A stretch of 64,000 bases of DNA, from positions 62,001-126,000 of the forward strand of contig JAQWHD010000038.1 in assembly GCA_029237915.1 (NCBI GenBank). The letters are read 5' to 3'. The notes under the pieces are model-generated. The model was given only the letters and a program-made list of their open reading frames with translations. It did not search any database and was not told where the DNA came from. Of the stretch, positions 19,065 to 34,364 are shown piece by piece; the stretch's first letter is position 1, and every line of letters begins with the position of its first letter. The DNA is from Thalassotalea sp. GTDB taxonomy: Bacteria; Pseudomonadota; Gammaproteobacteria; Enterobacterales; Alteromonadaceae. A program made the translations under genes and the position numbers.

Positions 19065-19464
19065 AACAGGTTCCTTGCTCACAGGTTGAATTGCCTAAAC
19101 CAAAGCGTCGATGTAAAAAATTCGAAATTGGATGCCGATATTTAGCCACTAGCAGATAACAAGCATGAGAAATTTGTTTTATAACTGGCCATTGCAGCGG
19201 CGCAACCCACATACCACGCCCCACAAGTGTCCATGCGCGGTGCGTAACATCCAAGCCAAGTAATATTTGCCCCTGATATTCGCCATGCAAAATAGCCATA
19301 GCTTTATTGAACTGGATATATGGATAATGAGTATGAAAGCCATCTTGGTGAAGGTTGACTAAATTTATTAGGTTTTTATCATCAGCTTGTTTTAGCTTGT
19401 GCATTTCTAAACTACACAAGGGACAATACCCATCGTAAAAAACCGTTAAAATGTTGGTATTCAT
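19030..19464 (-). CDS. DCC1-like thiol-disulfide oxidoreductase family protein (DUF393)
   Basis: VFYDGYCPLCSLEM (DxxCxxC) motif; overlaps downstream SDR. Confidence 0.9.
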   Translation of the reverse strand: MNTNILTVFYDGYCPLCSLEMHKLKQADDKNLINLVNLHQDGFHTHYPYIQFNKAMAILHGEYQGQILLGLDVTHRAWTLVGRGMWVAPLQWPVIKQISHACYLLVAKYRHPISNFLHRRFGLGNSTCEQGTCYGKANNDNHRS

Positions 19465-19481
19465 TCCTAAACTAGACCTCG

Positions 19482-19661
19482 CTATTTGATTAAATCATTC
19501 TCTATTTCTAGCACTTTTTTTTGCATCTGGTCGGCTTCAAAGGTCAATTGCGAATAGAGTTTTATATCGCCATTTCTTTGGGCGTGCATTGCCTGTTCAA
19601 GTTTAATATCGATAAGTTTATTTAATTTTTTTGTCGGGTTTGCTTTAAATATTGAAAACAT
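19482..19661 (-). CDS. DUF6435-like small protein (59 aa), not in the ORF track
   Basis: Reading the minus strand gives MFSIFKANPTKKLNKLIDIKLEQAMHAQRNGDIKLYSQLTFEADQMQKKVLEIENDLIK*. Confidence 0.75.
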   Translation of the reverse strand: MFSIFKANPTKKLNKLIDIKLEQAMHAQRNGDIKLYSQLTFEADQMQKKVLEIENDLIK

Positions 19662-19847
19662 TGATATGCTCTAATTGGGCTAGTTAAAACAATATACGGT
19701 ACGGTAGCAATATACGATTACTTATTGCTGTAAAAAACTGAAAGACACTCCCAGAAGAGTATATGGCTAGGATGAAATTAGATTTATAAATGCGGGGCAA
19801 ACAATAAAACGCTCACTCACCATTATAAAATGGCGAGAGCATAGCTT

Positions 19848-20210
19848 TTACAGGTTAGCTAAATATAGAGCGAAACCAAACCAAGACACGATTAATAGCA
19901 ACCAAGGTAAGAGATTAGATTTTCGGTTGTTTAGTTCTGCCGATTGAAGGTCAGATCCAACATTTGCATTAGTTTTATTTTTTAGCTTTTTCTTAGCTTT
20001 ATCTGCTTCTCTTGCTTTGGCTTTATGTTGTTTTTTATAAAGCTCAATACCCTTTTGAATACCTTGCTCTATTAATTTAGTTTGCTCTTTGGTTTGCCCT
20101 GGTTTTTTAATACCATTGGCAACCTTAGCTGCTGCTTGCTGCACTTCAACAGAAGGCTTAGCCACTTTTGGCGTTACAGTTTTATTAGGATCTTTCTTAG
20201 CTTTGGGCAT
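19848..20210 (-). CDS. DUF2956 family protein
   Basis: SVEVQQAAAKVANGIKKPGQTKEQTKLIEQGIQKGIELYKKQ and C-terminal TM. Confidence 0.85.
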   Translation of the reverse strand: MPKAKKDPNKTVTPKVAKPSVEVQQAAAKVANGIKKPGQTKEQTKLIEQGIQKGIELYKKQHKAKAREADKAKKKLKNKTNANVGSDLQSAELNNRKSNLLPWLLLIVSWFGFALYLANL

Positions 20211-20238
20211 AATAATTTAAGCTCTAGAGTTACGGTAA

Positions 20239-21357
20239 TTAATCGGTAAGTTTAAAGTAATTAGTAAATAGCTTATACAGCTCGGTACCTTGATGCACAC
20301 TTGCAGAAGCAAAGTGTAAGATTGGCATTGCATCTTCTTCGAGCGTTAAATAGTGCAACGCGTCGCCATCGCCGTAGTTATCCATACGTAATATACGTGC
20401 CAATGGCTCGCCTGCTGCCAATGGTTTACCAAACTCGGCAAGATAATCGACCATGCCACCCATAGGCGAATAATACTGCTTATAATCTTTTAAGTAGCAG
20501 GCATATCGGGTCATCTGTTGTGGTTGATATTTATTTGATGTAAGTACATTTTTGTACTGCAAGTAAGATAAAATACTTTGCGCATCAATTAATGCTTCAT
20601 CTAAGTCGATCAATTCTTGCGAGCCAAGCTCAACAGTAAAGCTTTCTTTATCAAAGTTTAACTCTCGGCCTTGTTTGGCGAACGCATCGGTTAAATACCA
20701 CCATGGACAAAATGTTGCCTCATCCATCGCACCGGCAAAACCATTAGGAATAAAAATTGTGTGGGCTATATTAAAATAATTAGCACTGTCTTTGGCGTAT
20801 TCTGGGCAATATAAGTGTTTAGAAGAAACGGGCCCTGTGTGTAAATCTAAAACAATATCGGCTTGATGAGCCATTTCTTGTAATTGATAAGCTATGCGCC
20901 TGCCAGTAGTTAAGCCGTAATTATTATGGTTAAGCTTATCTTGAATACCCGCCAGCATCTTTTGTTGAAATGATTCTTTAATCAACTCAATGTCTGCATC
21001 GGCAAACTCTTCTGCAAATGGCACAACCATTGACTGGTCAAAATGGTACATACGATTCCAATTAACCCCGGTAATAGGGTCAAATCGTCCAAGTGTATAT
21101 TCGCCATTCTTATGGTTACAACCAATAGGGTTAGCATAAGGTACTAAGGTAATATCGCCAGCTAACGTCTCTTTTTGTAGAAGTTCAAGTAATTGATAAA
21201 TTACCGCATTACCCTGCACTTCTGCGCCATGTATATTAGCCTGAATATAAACAGATGGGCCGTTACCATTACCTGTTAAACGATAAACAGGAATAGTTAA
21301 GGAAACACCGCTGGCCATTTCACCAACGGTTAATAGCTCTTTAGAAAAATTAGTCAT
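20239..21357 (-). CDS. Succinylglutamate desuccinylase/aspartoacylase (M14) family protein
   Basis: ANIHGAEVQGNAVIY (HxxE), DLHTGP; start MTNFSKELL at 21357. Confidence 0.85.
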   Translation of the reverse strand: MTNFSKELLTVGEMASGVSLTIPVYRLTGNGNGPSVYIQANIHGAEVQGNAVIYQLLELLQKETLAGDITLVPYANPIGCNHKNGEYTLGRFDPITGVNWNRMYHFDQSMVVPFAEEFADADIELIKESFQQKMLAGIQDKLNHNNYGLTTGRRIAYQLQEMAHQADIVLDLHTGPVSSKHLYCPEYAKDSANYFNIAHTIFIPNGFAGAMDEATFCPWWYLTDAFAKQGRELNFDKESFTVELGSQELIDLDEALIDAQSILSYLQYKNVLTSNKYQPQQMTRYACYLKDYKQYYSPMGGMVDYLAEFGKPLAAGEPLARILRMDNYGDGDALHYLTLEEDAMPILHFASASVHQGTELYKLFTNYFKLTD

Positions 21358-21370
21358 CGAGTTATATCGA

Positions 21371-22291
21371 TTACTTAACTGCACGTAAATGTGAGCGACT
21401 ATTACATAACCAATCAGTAATTGCCGCATCAGCCGCTAAAATACCTTGATCATTCGTTAGCTCTAAATGTGTTAATGGCGCACGTAACACTGGAGTATTA
21501 ATAACACTTTGTTTATGCATTAACACTTTTACTGGAATTGGATTTGCCACTTCAAATAAAGCATTGGTGGCGTCAAACCAAACATCCGCAAGCTGTTCTG
21601 TTTCACCTTGCAAGCACATTTTCACGTATAGATTGGTGGCTTCTGGCCACGCATTAGCACATACAGACACTAAGCCGACTGCGCCTGATGAAGCTAAAAA
21701 TGGCATTAACGGATCATCACCTGAATACATACGCATTGCCGGCGCTGCTTTTTGATAAGCTAAAAACTGACTAATATCACCGCTGGCTTCTTTCATTGCC
21801 CATAAGTTCTTATGGTTGGCAATGTTTTGGATTGTTTGTACGGGAATGCTTATGGCGCTTCGACCTGGTACGTTATAAATCATACAAGGATGTTGCGCTG
21901 AATCTAACAATGCTTCAAACCACTGAGTTTGTCCAACAACACCAGGTTTGGCGTACATAGGAGTACCCAATAAAAAGGCATGAATTGGTAAACTATTACA
22001 GGTTTCTACCCAAGCAACTTGCGCTGATAAATTAGCACCACCTACGGCAACCATTAAAGGTACACTTGGCTTTAAATCACAGATGTATTTTACAATCTGT
22101 AATTGCTCGTCCAATTCAATAGCTAAACCTTCACCTGTGCTGCCACAAATTAAGATGCCATTCCCGGCTTGTTGCTGGTCATCGACCAATTTAGCTAAAC
22201 AGGTATAATCAACCTGACCATTTTGGTCAAATGGAGTAACTAAAGCAGTCCATAGTGGAAAGTTATTAAGATTGTTTTGCAAACTTGTCAT
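21371..22291 (-). CDS. dapA: Dihydrodipicolinate synthase family protein (DapA type)
   Basis: TALVTPFDQNGQVDY, CGSTGEG, YNVPGRS, MKEASGD (Schiff-base Lys); preceded by lysine riboswitch. Confidence 0.85.
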   Translation of the reverse strand: MTSLQNNLNNFPLWTALVTPFDQNGQVDYTCLAKLVDDQQQAGNGILICGSTGEGLAIELDEQLQIVKYICDLKPSVPLMVAVGGANLSAQVAWVETCNSLPIHAFLLGTPMYAKPGVVGQTQWFEALLDSAQHPCMIYNVPGRSAISIPVQTIQNIANHKNLWAMKEASGDISQFLAYQKAAPAMRMYSGDDPLMPFLASSGAVGLVSVCANAWPEATNLYVKMCLQGETEQLADVWFDATNALFEVANPIPVKVLMHKQSVINTPVLRAPLTHLELTNDQGILAADAAITDWLCNSRSHLRAVK

Positions 22292-22418
22292 GTTAAGTCT
22301 CGTCACTTGATAATAATGCAGCTATAACACTGTTTCTTAATTCAAACAGTATAGCAATATCTAGGCTTATTATAGGAAATGGCATGATTAGGAATTCGTA
22401 CAAATAAATGCACAAAGA

Positions 22419-22587
22419 CCAGAAGCGCTCCACTATATAAGCATGTGGCAGCCGCAGGGATTCAACCCAAACGTCCGATAAAAGTAAGACCAAACTTACT
22501 GGTACCTCGGCATTAATCCCCCTCATTATTTATCATTGGAGTTTGATCTCCTCAAAATAACTACCTGGTTAATGCTCCTCTTCTGGC
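22419..22587 (-). ncRNA. Lysine riboswitch (L box)
   Basis: Minus strand GGGCCAGAAGAGGAGCA...GAGGAGATCAAACTCCAATGATAAATAATGAGGGGGATTAATGCCGAGG...GGTTGAATCCCTGCGGCTGCCACA...GTGGAGCGCTTCTGG closely parallels the E. coli lysC leader; P1 CCAGAAG/CTTCTGG. Confidence 0.96.
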
Positions 22588-22831
22588 CCTCAATATAAGG
22601 GCAGTTTTCATATTTTATGAATGTCGCTATTTAACCACTTCACGGTGAGTTTTTCAATCTTAGAAAAGCATACTTTGCGACTATTTGGTTATTTATTGGT
22701 AAATATTATCTTTTTAAGGTCTATATTTAGCTAAAGTATAATAAAAGCGCATTTAATCGTTTACTAAACTCACACAAACGATGAAAATAGCGACACTATT
22801 TTTGTTTGTCATTTTTAAAAGAGCATTTTGC

Positions 22832-23881
22832 ATGTCATTATCAAACCCTTCACAACTATTACTTCGCAATAGTGAATTACTAAACAGTAATAACCCACTA
22901 GTTGTCGGCTGCCCTGATAATGAATTCCTTGCTGAACTCATTTCTGTTAACCCGGAAGCGAAAATCAGTAGCTACCAAACTCATTTTGGCTATCATCAAA
23001 ACACTCAGTCTCGTTATAAAGACTCGGTAAGGGCTTGTTTTTCTGAAAGCTATGATAATCAAACCGGTAGCAAACATGATTTGGCTATTATTTATTTTCC
23101 AAAATCAAAACCTGAATATCAGTTTTTACTGGCTATGTTAGCTCCGCATATGGCCCAAGGTTCAAGTATATTAGTGGTTGGCGAAAATAAAGGCGGGGTT
23201 AAGTCTTGCGATAAATTAAGCACAAAATATTCAAGCTGTTCAAACAAAATTGACTCTGCTCGTCACTGTTCATTATTTTCAGTAGAGTTTAATAATCAAG
23301 AATTTAAATTCGATATTAATGATTTCTATAAACAGTTTAAGATTGATATTGCGGGTATAACATTAACTATCGCTTCACTGCCTGGTGTATTTAGTAGTGG
23401 CTCGTTAGACAATGGCACTCGCTTATTATTAGAAAACTTACCAAGCCAAATCAATGGTAGTGTTTTAGATTTTGGTTGTGGCGCAGGGATCATCGGTGCA
23501 TTCGTTAATAAAAAACAGCCAAAAACAAAAGTTGAGTTAGTTGACGTTAGTGCCTTAGCTATCGCCAGCAGCAAGAAAACACTTGAATTGAATCAGCTTG
23601 CCGGGAAAGTTTTTGCTTCCGATGCACTATCGAATATTAACGGCCAATATAATGCGGTTATATCAAATCCACCATTTCATCAGGGGATTAAAACCAACTA
23701 CCATGCTACTGAGTCATTTTTAAAAGACATCAAAAAATATATGGCTAAAAATGCAAGTTTAACGATAGTAGCGAATAACTTCCTTAAATACGCCCCTATT
23801 TTAAAAGCTGAAATAGCAGAGCCTGAATTACTAATTAATAGTAAAGGTTTCGCTGTTCATCACTGTAAAAATGAAAAATGA
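22832..23881 (+). CDS. rsmC: 16S rRNA (guanine-N2)-methyltransferase RsmC
   Basis: VLDFGCGAGIIGAF, SNPPFHQGI; N-terminal duplicated MTase-like region; start MSLSNPSQLLLRNSELL. Confidence 0.9.
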   Translation: MSLSNPSQLLLRNSELLNSNNPLVVGCPDNEFLAELISVNPEAKISSYQTHFGYHQNTQSRYKDSVRACFSESYDNQTGSKHDLAIIYFPKSKPEYQFLLAMLAPHMAQGSSILVVGENKGGVKSCDKLSTKYSSCSNKIDSARHCSLFSVEFNNQEFKFDINDFYKQFKIDIAGITLTIASLPGVFSSGSLDNGTRLLLENLPSQINGSVLDFGCGAGIIGAFVNKKQPKTKVELVDVSALAIASSKKTLELNQLAGKVFASDALSNINGQYNAVISNPPFHQGIKTNYHATESFLKDIKKYMAKNASLTIVANNFLKYAPILKAEIAEPELLINSKGFAVHHCKNEK

Positions 23882-24281
23882 CCATTAATCACACCAACAT
23901 ATCAAATAGATGATATTACAAGGCTAATAAAAGATTAATGCAACATAGAATTAACCTTTTAATCATCTTATTTTTCGATTATTAATGGCATCCTTACCTT
24001 AAATTTCCTTAAAAATTACAATTTGTTTCATTTACGTTTTTTGTAAAAACACTCTAAAAAACAAAATATACCGTTCAAGAACAAAGATTTAAGATACAAA
24101 AACAGCATTTACCCTTGTTAATAAATCTTACATTTTTACAACAATTTCACCATTGTTTACTTTTTAACTTGCTCTATCATATACATCATTAATTTAAAGG
24201 AAGAATTTATAGCGCGAACACAATGCGTATAAATTTTAACCGACGAGCTTAATTAGCTCTCAGTTTTTTATCGAGGTATAT

Positions 24282-24998
24282 ATGACAAACCAAGCACAAA
24301 TTTTAATTGTTGAAGACGAAGAAGTAACACGCTTAAATTTAAAAAATTTGTTTGAAGCTGAAGGCTACACAACTTTAGTAGCTGCTAATGGCGAAAGCAT
24401 GGCAGAGAAACTTCAAAACAACAAAATTGATTTAGTGTTAATGGACATTAACTTACCTGGTAAAAACGGCTTATTATTAGCTCGTGAATTATTAGAAAAG
24501 AACAATACTGGTCTTATCTTTATCACTGGTCGCGACAGCGATGTAGATAAAGTATTAGGTTTAGAAATTGGTGCTGATGACTACGTAACTAAACCGTTTA
24601 ATCCACGTGAATTAACAATACGTGTACGTAACTTATTAAAACGCATTCAACAAACAGACGTTAATGTTCCTGCTGCTGATACAGCAATGATCCAATTTAA
24701 CAACTGGAACTTAGATCCTAACTCGCGTCGTATGACATCTCCACAAGGTGAAACATTCCCTATTCCTCGTGGCGAATACAGAGCATTACGTTTGTTAATG
24801 TCTAACAGCGGTAAAATCGTAACTCGTCAACAACTTATCCAAGAGATGACTGGCCGTGACTTACGTGAAAACGATCGTACTGTAGATGTTACTATCCGCC
24901 GTTTACGTAAGCATTTTGAAACTGACAGCACTAACTCAGAATTCATTAATACGATCCACGGTGAAGGTTACCGTTTCGTTGGAAACTTAGAAGCTTAA
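24282..24998 (+). CDS. arcA: Two-component response regulator ArcA
   Basis: OmpR-type receiver and winged helix; ILIVEDEEVTRLNLKNLFEAEGY, RNLLKRIQ, ENDRTVDVTIRRLRKHFE. Confidence 0.93.
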   Translation: MTNQAQILIVEDEEVTRLNLKNLFEAEGYTTLVAANGESMAEKLQNNKIDLVLMDINLPGKNGLLLARELLEKNNTGLIFITGRDSDVDKVLGLEIGADDYVTKPFNPRELTIRVRNLLKRIQQTDVNVPAADTAMIQFNNWNLDPNSRRMTSPQGETFPIPRGEYRALRLLMSNSGKIVTRQQLIQEMTGRDLRENDRTVDVTIRRLRKHFETDSTNSEFINTIHGEGYRFVGNLEA

Positions 24999-25034
24999 TT
25001 ACTGGTTATTGCTTATAAGCAATAATTAGATTGA

Positions 25035-25063
25035 AATGGCTAGCCTTGTGCTAGCCATTTTTG
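25035..25063 (+). terminator. arcA terminator overlapping the 3' end of the convergent Hpt gene
   Basis: AATGGCTAGC-cttgt-GCTAGCCATTTTT; stop codon of the minus-strand gene is at 25040-25042. Confidence 0.8.
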
Positions 25064-25378
25064 TATTGCAGCAATGCTTTGTGAGTTTAACAACTCTAGT
25101 TCTTCTAACGCTTTACTTAACTGTTCAAAATCGTCTTCTGAGTATTCTAATTCTTTCACTTTTAAAAATACTTGTTTAAGGCCAGTATTGCCTGAAGCAC
25201 TTTTTAAAATATGACAACTATCTTGCCAATTAGGATAGCTTTGCTCTACAACTGCTTGCTTTAATTTATCTAAATATAATTGCGACTGTTCAACATACAA
25301 ATCTACTGTCTCGCCAAACACTTCGGCGCCCAACACATCTTTGTATTGACCGGCGATTTCCAAATCTAATAATTCCAT
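25040..25378 (-). CDS. Stand-alone Hpt (histidine phosphotransfer) domain protein, HptA-like
   Basis: DSCHILKSASGNTGL phospho-His motif; about 112 aa from MELLDLEIAGQ. Confidence 0.8.
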   Translation of the reverse strand: MELLDLEIAGQYKDVLGAEVFGETVDLYVEQSQLYLDKLKQAVVEQSYPNWQDSCHILKSASGNTGLKQVFLKVKELEYSEDDFEQLSKALEELELLNSQSIAAIQKWLAQG

Positions 25379-25610
25379 ATGCATACCACTTAATTGACAT
25401 CCTAAAAGCAACATAGCACGAAAAAACGGCGATTGCCGAGTAAAACATGCAATTTATAATCAATACAACAAAGACCATACAAAGCTTTAACTTTAAATTT
25501 ACCTAATCGCCATTTTGTTTACATATGACAATCTCTGTCGCCTGAAAACATTGATTTTAAGGTGAATTTACTGCAGAATAGCCGACCAATTTACTAGGTC
25601 TTTATAAATG

Positions 25611-25772
25611 ATACCAAGTTCATAAATTAACTGCTCACTTTTAATGGTTAAAATGAATAACTACTGCGTTATAAAATTTATAAGTAGAATAACTACTTAG
25701 TAAATTTTATGTCTTGTATTTATCCATTTTTCCTCATTAAAAAATAGATCACTTAATTCATGAAATTGGTAT
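25611..25772. repeat. MITE-like 162-bp inverted-repeat element, copy 2
   Basis: ATACCAAGTTCATAAATTAA ... TTAATTCATGAAATTGGTAT; same length and high identity with 11904-12065. Confidence 0.85.
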
Positions 25773-25910
25773 GAGATTTTAATTTCAGCTAAAAAACGAA
25801 ATAAAGGTAAAACTTTATCTGCAAATTCGGTAGAATGTGCGCCTTAAAATCTAAGTTGAATTTACTAGTAAACTCATTAATCAGTAACAGAAGAAGTAAG
25901 CGGAGCACTA

Positions 25911-26837
25911 ATGCCGACATCAATGCCAGATATAGCCAACCACACTACGGCGCAAACCGAAGGTACTCTAGATAGAGTGGGTATGGGTAATATTCAAATG
26001 CCAATTATGGTATCAGCCAAAGATGAAGCTGAAAGAATGGTTTCTGCTCACATCGATGCTTTCGTTAATTTAAATGATGCACAAGCTAAAGGCATTCATA
26101 TGTCTCGCTTGTATTTATTACTTGATGACCTTTCAAGTGGTAACACCCTTAATTACCAATCATTAGTAGCATTACTAAATGAATTTATTAGCTCACATCA
26201 CGATTTAAGTGATACTGCTTATGTTAAATTCAGTTTTGACTACCCTATGCGCCGTAAAGCGTTAGTTAGTGGTAAGTTAGGCTGGAGAATTTATCCGGTA
26301 ACTATCATAGGTAAATTAGAGCAAGGTAAATTTGATATTGAGTTATGCGTAGACATTGCTTATTCATCAACTTGTCCATGTTCAGCAGCTCTGGCTCGCC
26401 AGCTTATTCAAAAAGCATTCACTGAAAAATTTGCTGAGCAAGATACTGTAGCTAAAGAAGACATGCATCAATGGTTAGGAACATCTGAGGGCATAGTGGC
26501 AACACCACACAGCCAACGTTCAATTGCCGAAATTAAAGTTAAGCTAAACGAGTCAGTAGATTACTTCCCAATTACTGATGTAGTAGATACCATTGAAACT
26601 GCGTTACAAACACCAGTACAAGCTGCAGTTAAGCGTGAAGATGAGCAAGAGTTTGCTCGTTTAAACGGCCAAAACTTAATGTTTTGTGAAGATGCAGCCC
26701 GCCGCGTACAACACGCGATGAACCTGATTGAAGGCTACGATGATTATTGGGTTAAGATTAACCACTTAGAATCATTACACGCCCACGATGCAGTTGCCGT
26801 AACCACTAAAGGTATAGAAAACGGTTATAGAGCGTAA
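25911..26837 (+). CDS. folE2: GTP cyclohydrolase FolE2
   Basis: [34 protein letters not shown]. Confidence 0.93.
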   Translation: MPTSMPDIANHTTAQTEGTLDRVGMGNIQMPIMVSAKDEAERMVSAHIDAFVNLNDAQAKGIHMSRLYLLLDDLSSGNTLNYQSLVALLNEFISSHHDLSDTAYVKFSFDYPMRRKALVSGKLGWRIYPVTIIGKLEQGKFDIELCVDIAYSSTCPCSAALARQLIQKAFTEKFAEQDTVAKEDMHQWLGTSEGIVATPHSQRSIAEIKVKLNESVDYFPITDVVDTIETALQTPVQAAVKREDEQEFARLNGQNLMFCEDAARRVQHAMNLIEGYDDYWVKINHLESLHAHDAVAVTTKGIENGYRA

Positions 26838-26881
26838 CACTAGATTTATAGCAATTTAATTAAATTGGTTTGAAACGATTA

Positions 26882-26911
26882 AGCCAGCAATATGCTGGCT
26901 TTATTATTTTT
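26882..26911 (+). terminator. Rho-independent terminator
   Basis: AGCCAGCA-at-ATGCTGGCT-TTATTATTTTT. Confidence 0.75.
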
Positions 26912-27255
26912 CATACCTGAACAATCAATACAGTCTCTTATAATAAAAATTTATTTCATATTTTTTTCAATGATTTAAAAATCAAACTGTAAGTTTACAA
27001 CATAAACAACAAATCTTTCTGTCCCTTGAATTCATTGAGTTTCTTAATTTCCTTAATTCCCAGCCTATTAGTAGCATGTAAAACTTTAGTATTAATACTA
27101 AGAGTAATAACTCTATTTTTGATTGACCTTTGCATAACATAGCTATATCTTACAAGGTTCCCCCAGTTTGAAATTGCAATATTTATTCAGTTTTTAATTA
27201 TTAATATTCGTCAATGCAATTCGACAATACTGGCCAGAATATAGGAGATTTATGC

Positions 27256-33167
<5,912 letters not shown>

Positions 33168-33190
33168 ACTTCAAACCTTAGCATTTAAAA

Positions 33191-33217
33191 ACCAGAGCAT
33201 AGTCTCTGGTTTTTTTA
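33191..33217 (+). terminator. gltBD terminator
   Basis: ACCAGAG-catag-tCTCTGGT-TTTTTTT. Confidence 0.85.
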
Positions 33218-33250
33218 TAGCTAAAATTCAACAGACTACATTGCGCTTAT

Positions 33251-33319
33251 CGCACCACCACGGCGCACCACCACAGCGCACAAAAATAACGCCCTGAAAC
33301 AACGCACCAAACCGGTGCA
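33251..33319 (+). promoter_or_regulatory. Cluster of putative NtrC sites (strongest at 33303-33319)
   Basis: CGCACC-AAACC-GGTGCA matches TGCACC-N5-GGTGCA at 11/12 positions; CGCACC-ACCAC-GGCGCA (33251-33267) 10/12; CGCACC-ACCAC-AGCGCA (33264-33280) 9/12. Confidence 0.65.
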
Positions 33320-33403
33320 CCCTTGAATCTATTTAGACCTTAAGTACTATCACTTTTCGACCATACAATTAAAATCCCCTTTATTTATAAGGGTTTCACA
33401 CCT

Positions 33404-33419
33404 TGGTACATAAGTTGCT
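33404..33419 (+). promoter_or_regulatory. Putative sigma54 (-24/-12) promoter
   Basis: TGGTACATAAGTTGCT versus TGGCACRNNNNTTGCW: one mismatch, GG-N10-GC spacing exact. Confidence 0.7.
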
Positions 33420-33462
33420 CTCTTTAATACATAAATTATAAAAATGTATAAAGGAAATAACT

Positions 33463-34314
33463 GTGGATAACAAATACATCATCTCAACTGATTTAGACGG
33501 TACCTTGCTTGATCATAATACCTATAAATTTAATAAAGCAGCGCCAGCTTTAGAGTATTGTGATGATATGCAAATTCCAATTATTTTCAACACCAGTAAA
33601 ACCTTCTCTGAAACTGAAAAATTAAGAAAACAGCTAAATAACAACCACCCATTTATTATTGAAAATGGTGCTGCAGTTTATGTCCCCAAGGAGTATTTTG
33701 AGATGGCTGAACCAAGTTCAGTTCCTCGATTCGACGCTGGCGAGTATTGGGTATACAAATTTGGTATTAATCGTTCAGAAATACTATCAAGATTAACCAC
33801 ATTTGCTGCCAGTCACCCATACAGTTACAAAGGCTTTAAATCGACTACAACCAGGGAATTATCTAAAGACACTGGCCTTACCTTAGAGCAAGCGGCAGCG
33901 GCTAAGGAACGTCAATTTTCTGAGCCTGTAGCTTGGTTAGATAAACCAGAAAAACTTAACGAGTTTAGCCAACACTTAAACCTGTTTGGTTTAAATTGTA
34001 TCCAAGGCGGGCGTTACTCGCATGTAATAGGACAAACCAACAAAGCTAAACCGTTATTGTTTTTAAAAGAGCTTTATCAGCAAAAATATAATAACAACCA
34101 GATCTTAATTTCATTAGGTGATAGTCCCAACGATAGAGAAATGTTGGAGTGTGCTGATATCGCGGTAGTGATTGAATCACCGAGTCATCAAGATCCCATT
34201 TTAAATACCCATCCACACTTAATTCGTTCTCGCTTTCAAGGACCTATGGGTTGGAATGAATCGATGCTGAATTTACTGCAAACAAACACAGAAAAACCAG
34301 CAATAAACGTATAA
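33463..34314 (+). CDS. HAD-IIB phosphatase, mannosyl/glucosyl-3-phosphoglycerate phosphatase family
   Basis: STDLDGTLLDH, NTSKT, ENGA, LGDSPNDREML; GTG start with AAAGGAAAT SD; next to GpgS-type gene. Confidence 0.85.
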   Translation: MDNKYIISTDLDGTLLDHNTYKFNKAAPALEYCDDMQIPIIFNTSKTFSETEKLRKQLNNNHPFIIENGAAVYVPKEYFEMAEPSSVPRFDAGEYWVYKFGINRSEILSRLTTFAASHPYSYKGFKSTTTRELSKDTGLTLEQAAAAKERQFSEPVAWLDKPEKLNEFSQHLNLFGLNCIQGGRYSHVIGQTNKAKPLLFLKELYQQKYNNNQILISLGDSPNDREMLECADIAVVIESPSHQDPILNTHPHLIRSRFQGPMGWNESMLNLLQTNTEKPAINV

Positions 34315-34364
34315 AAGTGACAGCTAAACAAACGACTAACAACTAATTAATACAGGAGTATATT

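Noticed and set aside
22293-22526. 77-aa minus-strand ORF upstream of dapA
   Set aside because: Lies across the lysine riboswitch and leader; RNA structure explains the sequence, protein has no recognisable pattern.
24120-24260. Possible ArcA-box-like sequence (GTTAATAAATCTTAC) upstream of arcA
   Set aside because: AT-rich context makes a chance match likely; needs a weight-matrix scan.
25780-25910. Search for a Zur box upstream of folE2
   Set aside because: No TGTTATA-type palindrome seen; not claimed.
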